Source: Holophagaceae bacterium
Lineage (GTDB): Bacteria; Acidobacteriota; Holophagae; Holophagales; Holophagaceae
NCBI GenBank assembly: GCA_025353305.1
Contig: JANXQX010000190.1
Coordinates: forward strand, 1 to 6,810
DNA length: 6,810 nt
Direction of reading: 5' to 3'
Shown here piece after piece: positions 1 through 5,701 of the stretch (positions are counted from its first letter, which is position 1; each line of letters opens with the position of its first letter). Below the pieces are notes generated by a model. The model saw only the letters and a list, made by a program, of their open reading frames with translations, was not told where the DNA came from and searched no databases. Made by a program: the position numbers and the translations under genes.

Positions 1-127
1 TCTTTTCCGGGGCCCAATCCGTCAGGTTGGCCAGGGTCCGATTGCGGACTTTTCCATCCTCCCGGAAGGTCTCTCGAAGGAGAATCGTGGGCCTGGATTT
101 CCGATTGGGAACCACCGCAATGAACAT
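1..127 (-). CDS. IS1634-family-like transposase, N-terminal fragment (runs off left edge)
   Basis: The minus strand reads an open frame from ATG at 127 to the window edge: it opens MFIAVVPNRKSRPTILLRE, continues through FREDGKVRNRTLANLTDW and stops mid-gene at APEK. As I recall the family, this opening (M-[FY]-x-A-V-V-P-N-R, a short basic stretch, then REDGKVRNRTLANL) is typical of IS1634/IS4-type DDE transposases, which cut and join the ends of their own element. Only the N-terminal region is present, so no catalytic DDE residue can be seen. An ATG two codons upstream, at 133, is also in frame. I prefer 127 because it matches the usual family N-terminus and because the promoter at 135-162 would start transcription at about 128. 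There is no Shine-Dalgarno sequence before either ATG. A 63-residue frame in the same area (22-213) is a shadow in another frame. Whether the element is intact cannot be judged. Confidence 0.85.
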   Translation of the reverse strand, partial: MFIAVVPNRKSRPTILLRETFREDGKVRNRTLANLTDWAPEK

Positions 128-133
128 GCCCAT

Positions 134-320
134 GATATTAGTCGATATTCATTACGTGTCAATGATCTAACAACCATTAACATGGCTACGTTTTGGCATA
201 CACATTGCATCAAAATTCAACACTGGCGCGGGTCATCAGCGTTCTACGCTAAAAACTTCGGTCGCGATTCGCACGGCGCCCTGAGCTTGTTTCGTCGCAC
301 CAGTGGCAGAACGCACGGCC
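134..320. other. Non-coding strip between the transposase and the NeuB-like gene, containing one IS end
   Basis: No credible gene lies here. The left part (134-220) is AT-rich and holds the transposase promoter. The right part (about 225-320) is richer in GC and resembles the surrounding cluster. The IS terminus must lie somewhere between, because the NeuB-like gene is intact with its own TAA stop at 321. I cannot place the terminal inverted repeat or the target duplication, because the other end of the element is outside the window. Only short hairpins are seen, for example AGCG-TTCTA-CGCT at about 238-250. I see no stem with a T-run that would serve as a terminator for the NeuB-like gene. 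Confidence 0.5.
135..162 (-). promoter_or_regulatory. Sigma70-like promoter of the transposase gene
   Basis: On the minus strand a perfect -35 hexamer TTGACA (157-162) is followed after 16 bases by TAATAT (135-140), a near-consensus -10. The -10 ends only eight bases before the ATG at 127, so the predicted transcription start (about 128) falls at the start codon. That suggests a leaderless or nearly leaderless message. It was read from the sequence and has not been tested. Confidence 0.6.
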
Positions 321-1409
321 TTACAACCCCCGATTGCTAATCAGAGCCCTTAGCGCCGGATTTCTTCCATACTCATTGTTCAAGTGATCGATTGTAATCG
401 GTTCATTTGCACGTATTGGTTTAACTAACCGATCCTCATTGAATAGTTCTCGGCAGGAGATCTGTCCCTTCTGCAATGGAACGGCCAAGTAATAATCCTC
501 TGGTGTCAGCAACTCGCCTGCCTCCAAATCCCGGCTTGCATACACGCCCCGGACCAATGCGTCCAGATAGGATGTCTCCTTCTCAGGCGGAATACGCTTT
601 TGGGTTCCAGGGGCACCGCACATCTCTTTTGCTCTTTTAAACGCCTTGAACCACGTATCCACCTGCTCCGGCGTAGAACAATAGGGAGCAGGCTTCGGGA
701 ATCCATCGGTTTCAATATCAATATGCCGCTCGAAGGTACGCGCCCCTTTGGCGTAGGCCATCATGATGCTGGCTTCCCAGTCCCGGAACTCGTGAGTGGA
801 GAACCCGAGGGTGACACCTGGATAGCGATTTCGTAGGAAATCAATCTGATTGAGTTCCAGGTCCTCATTTTCACTGGGATAGAGCGACACGCAATGATTC
901 AAGGCGAGTGGAATTTGACGGTTCGCGAAGAAGGTCACGAGATCATCAACGTCTTTGAGGGACGACCCGCCGGTTGAAGCCGCCACCGGCATTCGTGTCT
1001 TCCCGATTTTCTCGATCAGAACCCAATCATTGATGTCCGAACTAGCGAGTTTGATGACCTCAACGCCCAGTTCAATGCAAAGATCCACCGATGCTTCATC
1101 AAAGGGAGTTGCCATCCTGATGCAGCCGCCCCGCCTTACTTCGTCACACATCACCGCATAGGCATCGGGGTCCAATCGGGTATCAATGGTCTTCTTGATG
1201 TACCGGATGTCGGTCCGCGCCTGGAAATCCTTATGGATGAAATGGCCCACGTCTCTTAATTGAAGCTTGATGGCGGCTCGGACACTGTTGTAACGGGCGA
1301 CCCTGGAGAATTCCCTGATGATCTGGATGCCGCGATCCACGCTGCCCCAATGGTTATTGGCTAGTTCCAGGACGAATAGTTCATCGAAAATGTTGCGATT
1401 AATTGTCAT
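321..1409 (-). CDS. NeuB-type (N-acetylneuraminate synthase family) synthase with C-terminal SAF-like domain
   Basis: A 362-residue cytosolic enzyme of the NeuB family. Known members condense phosphoenolpyruvate with a sugar to make sialic, legionaminic or pseudaminic acids. The TIM-barrel signature runs in order: ELANNHWGS (15-23), K48 in IKLQ, TPFDE (101-105), KLASSD (120-125), STGG (145-148), HCVSLYP (172-178), GFSTHE (202-207) and ERHID (227-231). H206 and H229 sit where family members have their two metal-binding histidines. Residues about 285-342 (RGVYASRDLEAGELLTPED and following) fit the antifreeze-like SAF domain that closes over the partner active site. The length is usual. The start has GGAG 11 bases upstream and leads directly into the first motif. 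Differences from true sialic-acid synthases include ELANNHWG in place of the usual AEIGxNHNG, so the substrate is not assigned. It lies 144 bases after the methyltransferase on the same strand. No NeuC-like or CMP-transferase gene is in view to point to a product. Confidence 0.88.
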   Translation of the reverse strand: MTINRNIFDELFVLELANNHWGSVDRGIQIIREFSRVARYNSVRAAIKLQLRDVGHFIHKDFQARTDIRYIKKTIDTRLDPDAYAVMCDEVRRGGCIRMATPFDEASVDLCIELGVEVIKLASSDINDWVLIEKIGKTRMPVAASTGGSSLKDVDDLVTFFANRQIPLALNHCVSLYPSENEDLELNQIDFLRNRYPGVTLGFSTHEFRDWEASIMMAYAKGARTFERHIDIETDGFPKPAPYCSTPEQVDTWFKAFKRAKEMCGAPGTQKRIPPEKETSYLDALVRGVYASRDLEAGELLTPEDYYLAVPLQKGQISCRELFNEDRLVKPIRANEPITIDHLNNEYGRNPALRALISNRGL

Positions 1410-1553
1410 GTCCGTTTTTGCTCCATTCAGGAAACCTGACGGGGAAAATCAAATCAAACCCCCGGATGCCCCTTCGTCAAATTATTATGCAAGACGTCAG
1501 AAACCTGATGCAGCAATCCTGCCAGTTCGGGAGCCCTTAAATCTGGTGGCACT
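1410..1553. promoter_or_regulatory. Gap upstream of the NeuB-like gene with two copies of an imperfect palindrome
   Basis: No gene was found here. The region contains TCAGG-AAA-CCTGA at 1427-1439, a perfect 5-base inverted repeat, and a near copy TCAG-AAAC-CTGA at 1497-1508 that differs by one missing G. The copies are 70 bases apart, and the first lies just upstream of the NeuB-like start. They could be operator sites, or chance. On the minus strand I see no convincing sigma70 promoter: TTGACG near 1475-1480 has only a poor -10 partner. There is also no hairpin followed by a T-run that would end the methyltransferase transcript, so read-through from that gene is possible. Confidence 0.3.
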
Positions 1554-2477
1554 TCAAGTCCGCCGAGCCAGAGCGCTCAATACTTTAGCACCGTGCGCCT
1601 CCTTTGGAAGCCGACTCTGCCAGCACAGCTGGACCTCCAGCCCTGCTTTGACACAGCCTTCAGATAAGGAACGTGCATCAAAGAAGTTAATGTGCTCGTG
1701 GAGCTTCAGGAAACCGAATGGCGGGACTACATTCAGCAGCACACGAAAGCCGGTGCTATAGAAATCCATGATCCGCAGGAGCCAGGTATGCCTGGAAAGC
1801 CAGCCGAGGTAGCGGGAAATGGCTGTGCTGTTGCCTTGGAAGCGAAGACTATAGCGCTCCCAGGGAACCTCCACGTAAAGCCACCCACCGGGCTTCAGCA
1901 AGGAAGCCATCTTGCTCAATAGGAAGACGGGATCAGGTGTGTGCTCAAGCACGTGACTCAAAACCACAAGGTCGTAGCTGTGGGCCTGCAAATGGGTTTC
2001 ATCAGCCACCTTCATGACTCCAGACACGGGTTCGGCATCAGAAATTTCAAATACATGCCGTTCCCCGCCTATGCACTCCGGGAGCAGTTGACCAGAATCT
2101 CCGCCGAAGTCCAGCACACGGTCGAGAGTGGTTCGATCCACCTTTCTCTGAATGGCATCGAGTAGAAAAGCTTTACGGGACGCAACCACGGCTGGATCCT
2201 TCCCCGAATCCTCATTGTGCTGCCTTGAGTACCAGAATTCGTGGCGATGCCTGACCTCGAAATAATCAGGACCGCGATAGCCTGCATAAAGTCGGGCCAT
2301 CTCCGATTCCTCGAATCGTGAATTGAAAAACCGGAATCCGCAAGTGGAACATTCTTTCAGGGCACAGCTCGAAACAGGCGAATGCAGCACGTATTCGGCG
2401 ATGAAGGGAGCTACGAGGGCTGACCAGGACTTGCAGACAGTTGCTCTACAAATGGGGCACTCTTCGATGTTGAGCAT
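1554..2477 (-). CDS. Class I SAM-dependent methyltransferase with N-terminal zinc-ribbon-like cysteines
   Basis: A 307-residue methyltransferase of the Methyltransf_23 type often found in LPS and capsule loci. It would transfer a methyl group from S-adenosylmethionine to a sugar or glycan; the acceptor is unknown. The N-terminus carries CPIC (7-10) and CSTC (43-46), a likely zinc-binding pair. An aromatic linker follows (YRGPDYFEVRHRHEFWYSR, about 67-85). The SAM fold then shows motif I VLDFGGDSGQLLP (121-133), the acidic/post-II segment DLVVLSHVLEHTPDP (169-183) and motif III LKPGGWLYVEVPWE (194-207). A later EHINFF (261-266) is common in this group. AAGGA eight bases before the ATG supports the start. 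No membrane segment or signal peptide is evident. It heads a minus-strand pair with the NeuB-like gene and is divergent from the FkbM gene. The C-methyltransferase families of deoxysugar biosynthesis also carry N-terminal zinc cysteines, so C-methylation is possible, but the motifs here do not decide it. Confidence 0.88.
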   Translation of the reverse strand: MLNIEECPICRATVCKSWSALVAPFIAEYVLHSPVSSCALKECSTCGFRFFNSRFEESEMARLYAGYRGPDYFEVRHRHEFWYSRQHNEDSGKDPAVVASRKAFLLDAIQRKVDRTTLDRVLDFGGDSGQLLPECIGGERHVFEISDAEPVSGVMKVADETHLQAHSYDLVVLSHVLEHTPDPVFLLSKMASLLKPGGWLYVEVPWERYSLRFQGNSTAISRYLGWLSRHTWLLRIMDFYSTGFRVLLNVVPPFGFLKLHEHINFFDARSLSEGCVKAGLEVQLCWQSRLPKEAHGAKVLSALARRT

Positions 2478-2485
2478 CAGGATAT

Positions 2486-2490
2486 TCCTT
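2486..2490 (-). promoter_or_regulatory. Ribosome binding site of the SAM methyltransferase
   Basis: AAGGA on the minus strand lies eight bases upstream of the ATG at 2477. This good Shine-Dalgarno sequence fixes the methyltransferase start. Confidence 0.6.
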
Positions 2491-2497
2491 GGGCCAG

Positions 2498-2517
2498 ATG
2501 TGAAATCCCATGTGAAA
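2498..2517. repeat. Direct repeat ATGTGAAA x2 in the divergent intergenic region
   Basis: Two exact copies of ATGTGAAA (2498-2505 and 2510-2517) are separated by four bases, giving a 12-base period of about one helical turn. They lie between the divergent methyltransferase and FkbM genes. A perfect inverted repeat CTTCC-TCT-GGAAG follows at 2525-2537. This is the kind of arrangement expected of a regulator site controlling both directions, but no regulator is known and chance is not excluded. Confidence 0.3.
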
Positions 2518-2654
2518 GGCAGGCCTTCCTCTGGAAGCAGATAAATTCAATGTATAAGGAAATTGTCCAGCGCGGAATTGATACCGATTTTTTTCAAACA
2601 TATTGCGATTCCCACCGTGGTGGATTCGGTCAAGTAGACTGGGCCATCACTCGT

Positions 2655-2660
2655 GGAGGT
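2655..2660 (+). promoter_or_regulatory. Shine-Dalgarno GGAGGT supporting the inner FkbM start
   Basis: GGAGGT stands three bases before the ATG at 2664 (four if GGAGG is counted). The spacing is slightly short, but the match is strong. The upstream in-frame ATG at 2550 has no recognisable Shine-Dalgarno sequence. Confidence 0.45.
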
Positions 2661-2663
2661 GGT

Positions 2664-3839
2664 ATGCAGGTTTCCAAAGACAGATTTGATCCAAGGAAGT
2701 GTTTGGAGGTCCTGCTTTCAGAACACCCGGATCAGGCGCGAGCCCGAGCCTTGGAAACCTGGCCCGCTATTTCCAAGGGCAAGAAACTGGTCGTTTTTGG
2801 GGCTGGCCAACTGGGCCGGAGTGCCCACCGCAAACTCTCTGCGCTTGGGTATGACGTTGTGGCTTTTTGCGATAACAATGAGGCGCTTTGGGGTCAGGTG
2901 GTGCAAGGTGTCGAAATCTTATCGCCCGCAGCTGCGGCAAGTCGTTATTCAGATACTCTGCCCTTCGTTGTGTCCATTTGGAGAGCAGAAGGTACTCACA
3001 GGTTTTTAGATACGCGAGACCAGTTGAAGGCATTGGGAATCCATTCCGTGATTCATCTGGGTGTTGTTTGCTGGCACCACGCAGAAACTTTCCTGCCCTA
3101 TTTCGCCATCGACCTTCCGCACAAGGTGTTGGAGAGCGCGATGGATGTTCTCGCGGCCTACGATCTTTTTGAGGAGCCCGAATCGCAACAGCAATTCACG
3201 GCCCAGATCGGATGGCGCCTCAGCTTGGATTTCGAATGGTTGCGCCCGCCTTGCGCAGATCCTGAATATTTCATACCCTCAATTTTTCCCGCCATTCCGG
3301 GAGAAGGGCTGGTGGATGGCGGCGCCTTCGATGGGGATTCCTATACCCAATTCGTGGCCTACTCACCGCGGCCGGGATACTCATGGCTTTTCGAACCCGA
3401 TCCCAGTAATTTTGATGCATTGAGAACAAGGCTCGCTACTTTGGTTGGTTCAGCGGATTCTTCCGTCCAAGCTTTTAATCAGGCACTTGGGAGTCGGGCG
3501 GGCTGGCTGTCCTTCGAGGCCAATGGCACTGCTTCTGCACGGGTCTCCTCGCTGGGGGAGGTGCGGGTGCCGGTAGTGACTCTTGACGAGGTGCTTCCTC
3601 CACGTGCAAGCGCCATCCTGAAATTGGATATCGAAGGTGCCGAATTGGAAGCCCTCGAGGGGGCACAGAACTGGATCCGACAGACCGGCCCGAGGGCAGC
3701 GATATGCGTCTATCACTGTCAGGACCATCTCTGGCGCATTCCCTTGCTTCTCAAGCAATTGAGGCAGGACTACCAGATGGTGCTTCGATGCCATAGCACT
3801 GAAGTGTTCAACACTATCTGCTATGCCCAAATCCGCTAG
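2664..3839 (+). CDS. FkbM family methyltransferase with N-terminal Rossmann-like domain
   Basis: A 391-residue protein with two domains (429 residues if it starts at 2550). Near the N-terminus KLVVFGAGQLGR (41-52) is a glycine-rich nucleotide-binding loop, followed by an acidic strand end at CDNN (69-72). This resembles the NAD/CoA-binding-like domain attached to many polysaccharide-cluster FkbM proteins. The FkbM SAM-methyltransferase domain follows: VDGGAFDGDS (217-226, SAM loop), FEPDP (243-247), TLDEVLP (306-312) and LKLDIEGAELEALEGA (319-334). FkbM enzymes O-methylate hydroxyls, often on sugars; the acceptor here is unknown. I chose 2664 because it has GGAGGT upstream and leaves about 40 residues before the glycine loop. 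The extra 38 residues from 2550 look unremarkable and lack a Shine-Dalgarno sequence, but they cannot be excluded. The gene is the only plus-strand one in the window. Its TAG stop shares the palindrome CTAG with the stop of the convergent ThDP gene. Confidence 0.87.
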   Translation: MQVSKDRFDPRKCLEVLLSEHPDQARARALETWPAISKGKKLVVFGAGQLGRSAHRKLSALGYDVVAFCDNNEALWGQVVQGVEILSPAAAASRYSDTLPFVVSIWRAEGTHRFLDTRDQLKALGIHSVIHLGVVCWHHAETFLPYFAIDLPHKVLESAMDVLAAYDLFEEPESQQQFTAQIGWRLSLDFEWLRPPCADPEYFIPSIFPAIPGEGLVDGGAFDGDSYTQFVAYSPRPGYSWLFEPDPSNFDALRTRLATLVGSADSSVQAFNQALGSRAGWLSFEANGTASARVSSLGEVRVPVVTLDEVLPPRASAILKLDIEGAELEALEGAQNWIRQTGPRAAICVYHCQDHLWRIPLLLKQLRQDYQMVLRCHSTEVFNTICYAQIR

Positions 3840-5689
3840 TCCAGCGAACCCGGGTCCAGGGGAATGAGCATGTTTCCTGCGAATTCCGCCCTGGGTAGGA
3901 AGGGCGCCAGATCCTCCAGTGCGGAGGTCACCATGCGGCCATCTTCCAGACGGCGGGAGGTGAGTTTGGGCGCGAAGGCCTGCCCCAGGTCCAAGATGAC
4001 TTCACAAAGTACAGGCCCCTGCTGGGCAGCGTTGAGAGTGTCCCTAATACCAATTTCCATGCCAGCATGGTTCTCCACACGGAAGTAGGGAATTCCGTAG
4101 GCGGCGCTGAGCTTCTCGAAATCTGGAAAGCCCAGGCCGCTTTCAGTGCCACATCCCACCACATTATCTGGGAAGAAATTACGTTGGGTCTGGCGAATAG
4201 AATGATAGCCCTGGTTGTTGTACAGAAAGATGGCCACTGGCAATTGATGGGTGACGAGGGTTTGGAGTTCCTGAAGGTTCATCTGGATACTGCCATCCCC
4301 GGCCATGCAAACCACGGAGCGTTTCTGGCCGTTCTCATCCTCAGTGGCTATGCAGGCACCTATGGCCGCAGGCAGGTCGTAGCCCATGGATGCGCACCCA
4401 GAATTTGTGAAGAGTCGTTGCTTAGTTTTCATTCGTGCCGCCTGGAAAGTTGTCACACAGGCAGTGCCATCGCCGGTGACCACGATCTGGTCCCCAGGCA
4501 ACTGATCGAACAGTGCTTCGGCGAAGCAGTAAGGATTCACCGACGTTGTATTGGCGTGGTACTCACTCAGCACGACGGGGTACTTTGCCAGCCGCACTTT
4601 GCACCAGGCGAGGAAATCAAGTTGGGAGTTCGTGGCTCCTTTGGGGGCCAGATCCAGCATTGCTTCCAAAAAAACCTTCAGGTCGGCATGTATTGGAAGG
4701 TCCAGATTAAGCGTGGGCTTCTCCAATTCCAGTGCATCCACATCCACCATCACCTTGTAGGCATTCCGTGCAAAGGAGGACCAGTTGTAGCTGATCTGTC
4801 GGACGTTCAGGCGGCACCCCAGGACAAGCACGAAATCGGCATTCTGAACGGCGAAATTCCCTGAGCGGTTTCCGATGGTGCCGGGGCGACCCACATAACA
4901 TGGGTGATCTTCGGCCAGGAGGTCGTGAGCGTTGAAAGCAGTGGTTACAGGGATTCCGAGACGATTCACCAACTGCTGAAACTCTTGATAGGCGCCTGCA
5001 ATGCGCACGCCCGTTCCTGGAAGGATCACCGGCCTTTTGGCTTCACGCAGCCGGTCCAGCACTTGCCGAGCTAGGGTGTGAATATTTGATCTGGGCTGAT
5101 CCACCCGCTCCGCATCTTCGGTCGGGTCGTAGCCCGCTAGGCTCTCTGCATCCACATAGGCCCCCTGCACGTTCATGGGCACATCAATCCACACAGGCCC
5201 AGGCCGACCACTCTGGGCCAAGTGCAAGGCCCGTTCGAGGTGATAGCGAATACTTTGGGGATCCTTGACTAGTGCGGCATATTTCGTCAGGGGCGAAACT
5301 ATTCGCACGATGTCCACTTCCTGGTCTCCGAGCTGTCGCAGGCCTGCGGGTCCCGCGCAGGCCACCAGGGTTTCGGTGCGCACTTGTCCAGAGACCACGA
5401 TCATACCGATGGAGTCAGTCCAAGCACCGTGTATACCTGTCAAGGTGTTCAGGCCACCTGGGCCCGTGGTGACATTGACGGCTGCCAGACGCCCCGTGAG
5501 ACGGAAATAGCTCTCGGCGGCGATTGCGCAGGCCTGTTCGTGATGACAGGCCACGTACTTCATAGCTTTGCAACGGCCGAAAGCGTCATTCAGGTGCATG
5601 GCACCTCCGCCAGTCACTAGGAACACATGACGAATACCGTGGGCGGCAAGGGTCTGGACGATGTAATCGGCGACTCGGATCGTGGGCAT
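3836..5689 (-). CDS. ThDP-dependent enzyme of the acetolactate synthase fold, likely YerE-like
   Basis: A 617-residue enzyme with the three domains of the acetolactate synthase/pyruvate decarboxylase superfamily. The N-terminal PYR domain has HVFLVTGGGAMHLNDAFG (21-38), the cofactor-activating glutamate E51 in HHEQAC, TTGPGGLNTLTGI (74-86) and VWIDVPMNV (166-174). The central domain shows GIPVTTAFNAHDLLAEDHP (245-263) and ADFVLVLGCRLN (284-295). The C-terminal PP domain has the diphosphate/Mg motif GDGSIQMN (464-471), with NN at 491-492 after the usual spacing. Standing beside an SDR sugar enzyme and a DegT/RfbH-type enzyme, it is more likely a sugar-modifying enzyme than a branched-chain amino acid enzyme. 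YerE of yersiniose synthesis is a ThDP flavoprotein that adds a pyruvate-derived two-carbon unit to a CDP-4-keto-3,6-dideoxyhexose. No small regulatory subunit gene is adjacent, which also argues against ordinary acetolactate synthase. FAD binding cannot be read directly. GAAGGA just upstream, in the 12-base gap after the epimerase, supports the start. Family certain; YerE role inferred. Confidence 0.9.
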   Translation of the reverse strand: MPTIRVADYIVQTLAAHGIRHVFLVTGGGAMHLNDAFGRCKAMKYVACHHEQACAIAAESYFRLTGRLAAVNVTTGPGGLNTLTGIHGAWTDSIGMIVVSGQVRTETLVACAGPAGLRQLGDQEVDIVRIVSPLTKYAALVKDPQSIRYHLERALHLAQSGRPGPVWIDVPMNVQGAYVDAESLAGYDPTEDAERVDQPRSNIHTLARQVLDRLREAKRPVILPGTGVRIAGAYQEFQQLVNRLGIPVTTAFNAHDLLAEDHPCYVGRPGTIGNRSGNFAVQNADFVLVLGCRLNVRQISYNWSSFARNAYKVMVDVDALELEKPTLNLDLPIHADLKVFLEAMLDLAPKGATNSQLDFLAWCKVRLAKYPVVLSEYHANTTSVNPYCFAEALFDQLPGDQIVVTGDGTACVTTFQAARMKTKQRLFTNSGCASMGYDLPAAIGACIATEDENGQKRSVVCMAGDGSIQMNLQELQTLVTHQLPVAIFLYNNQGYHSIRQTQRNFFPDNVVGCGTESGLGFPDFEKLSAAYGIPYFRVENHAGMEIGIRDTLNAAQQGPVLCEVILDLGQAFAPKLTSRRLEDGRMVTSALEDLAPFLPRAEFAGNMLIPLDPGSLD

Positions 5690-5701
5690 CGTTTCCTTCG
5701 T

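Noticed and set aside
22..213. Minus-strand frame of 63 residues near the left edge
   Set aside because: It overlaps the transposase start in another frame. The other frame gives the recognisable IS1634-like N-terminus, and this one gives nothing known.
1437..1479. Possible terminator hairpin (TGACGGGG with CCCC-TTC-GTCA)
   Set aside because: The stem has a three-base bulge and a 24-base loop, and no T-run follows on either strand.
1318..1761. Plus-strand frame of 147 residues spanning the 1410-1553 gap
   Set aside because: Both ends are antisense to real genes and the sequence is low-information. The gap part shows no coding character.
3450..3830. Minus-strand frame of 126 residues
   Set aside because: It is antisense to the FkbM catalytic domain (LKLDIEGAELEALEGA) and has no domain signal of its own.
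4067..4864. Long plus-strand open frame of 265 residues
   Set aside because: It lies wholly antisense to the ThDP gene, whose motifs are clear. The protein has no recognisable domain and no good ribosome site, so it is a shadow frame.
3836..5689. Ordinary acetolactate synthase large subunit (ilvB) for branched-chain amino acids
   Set aside because: There is no ilvN-type small subunit or ilvC next to it, and the neighbours are all sugar-nucleotide genes. A sugar-modifying role fits better, although the fold is the same.
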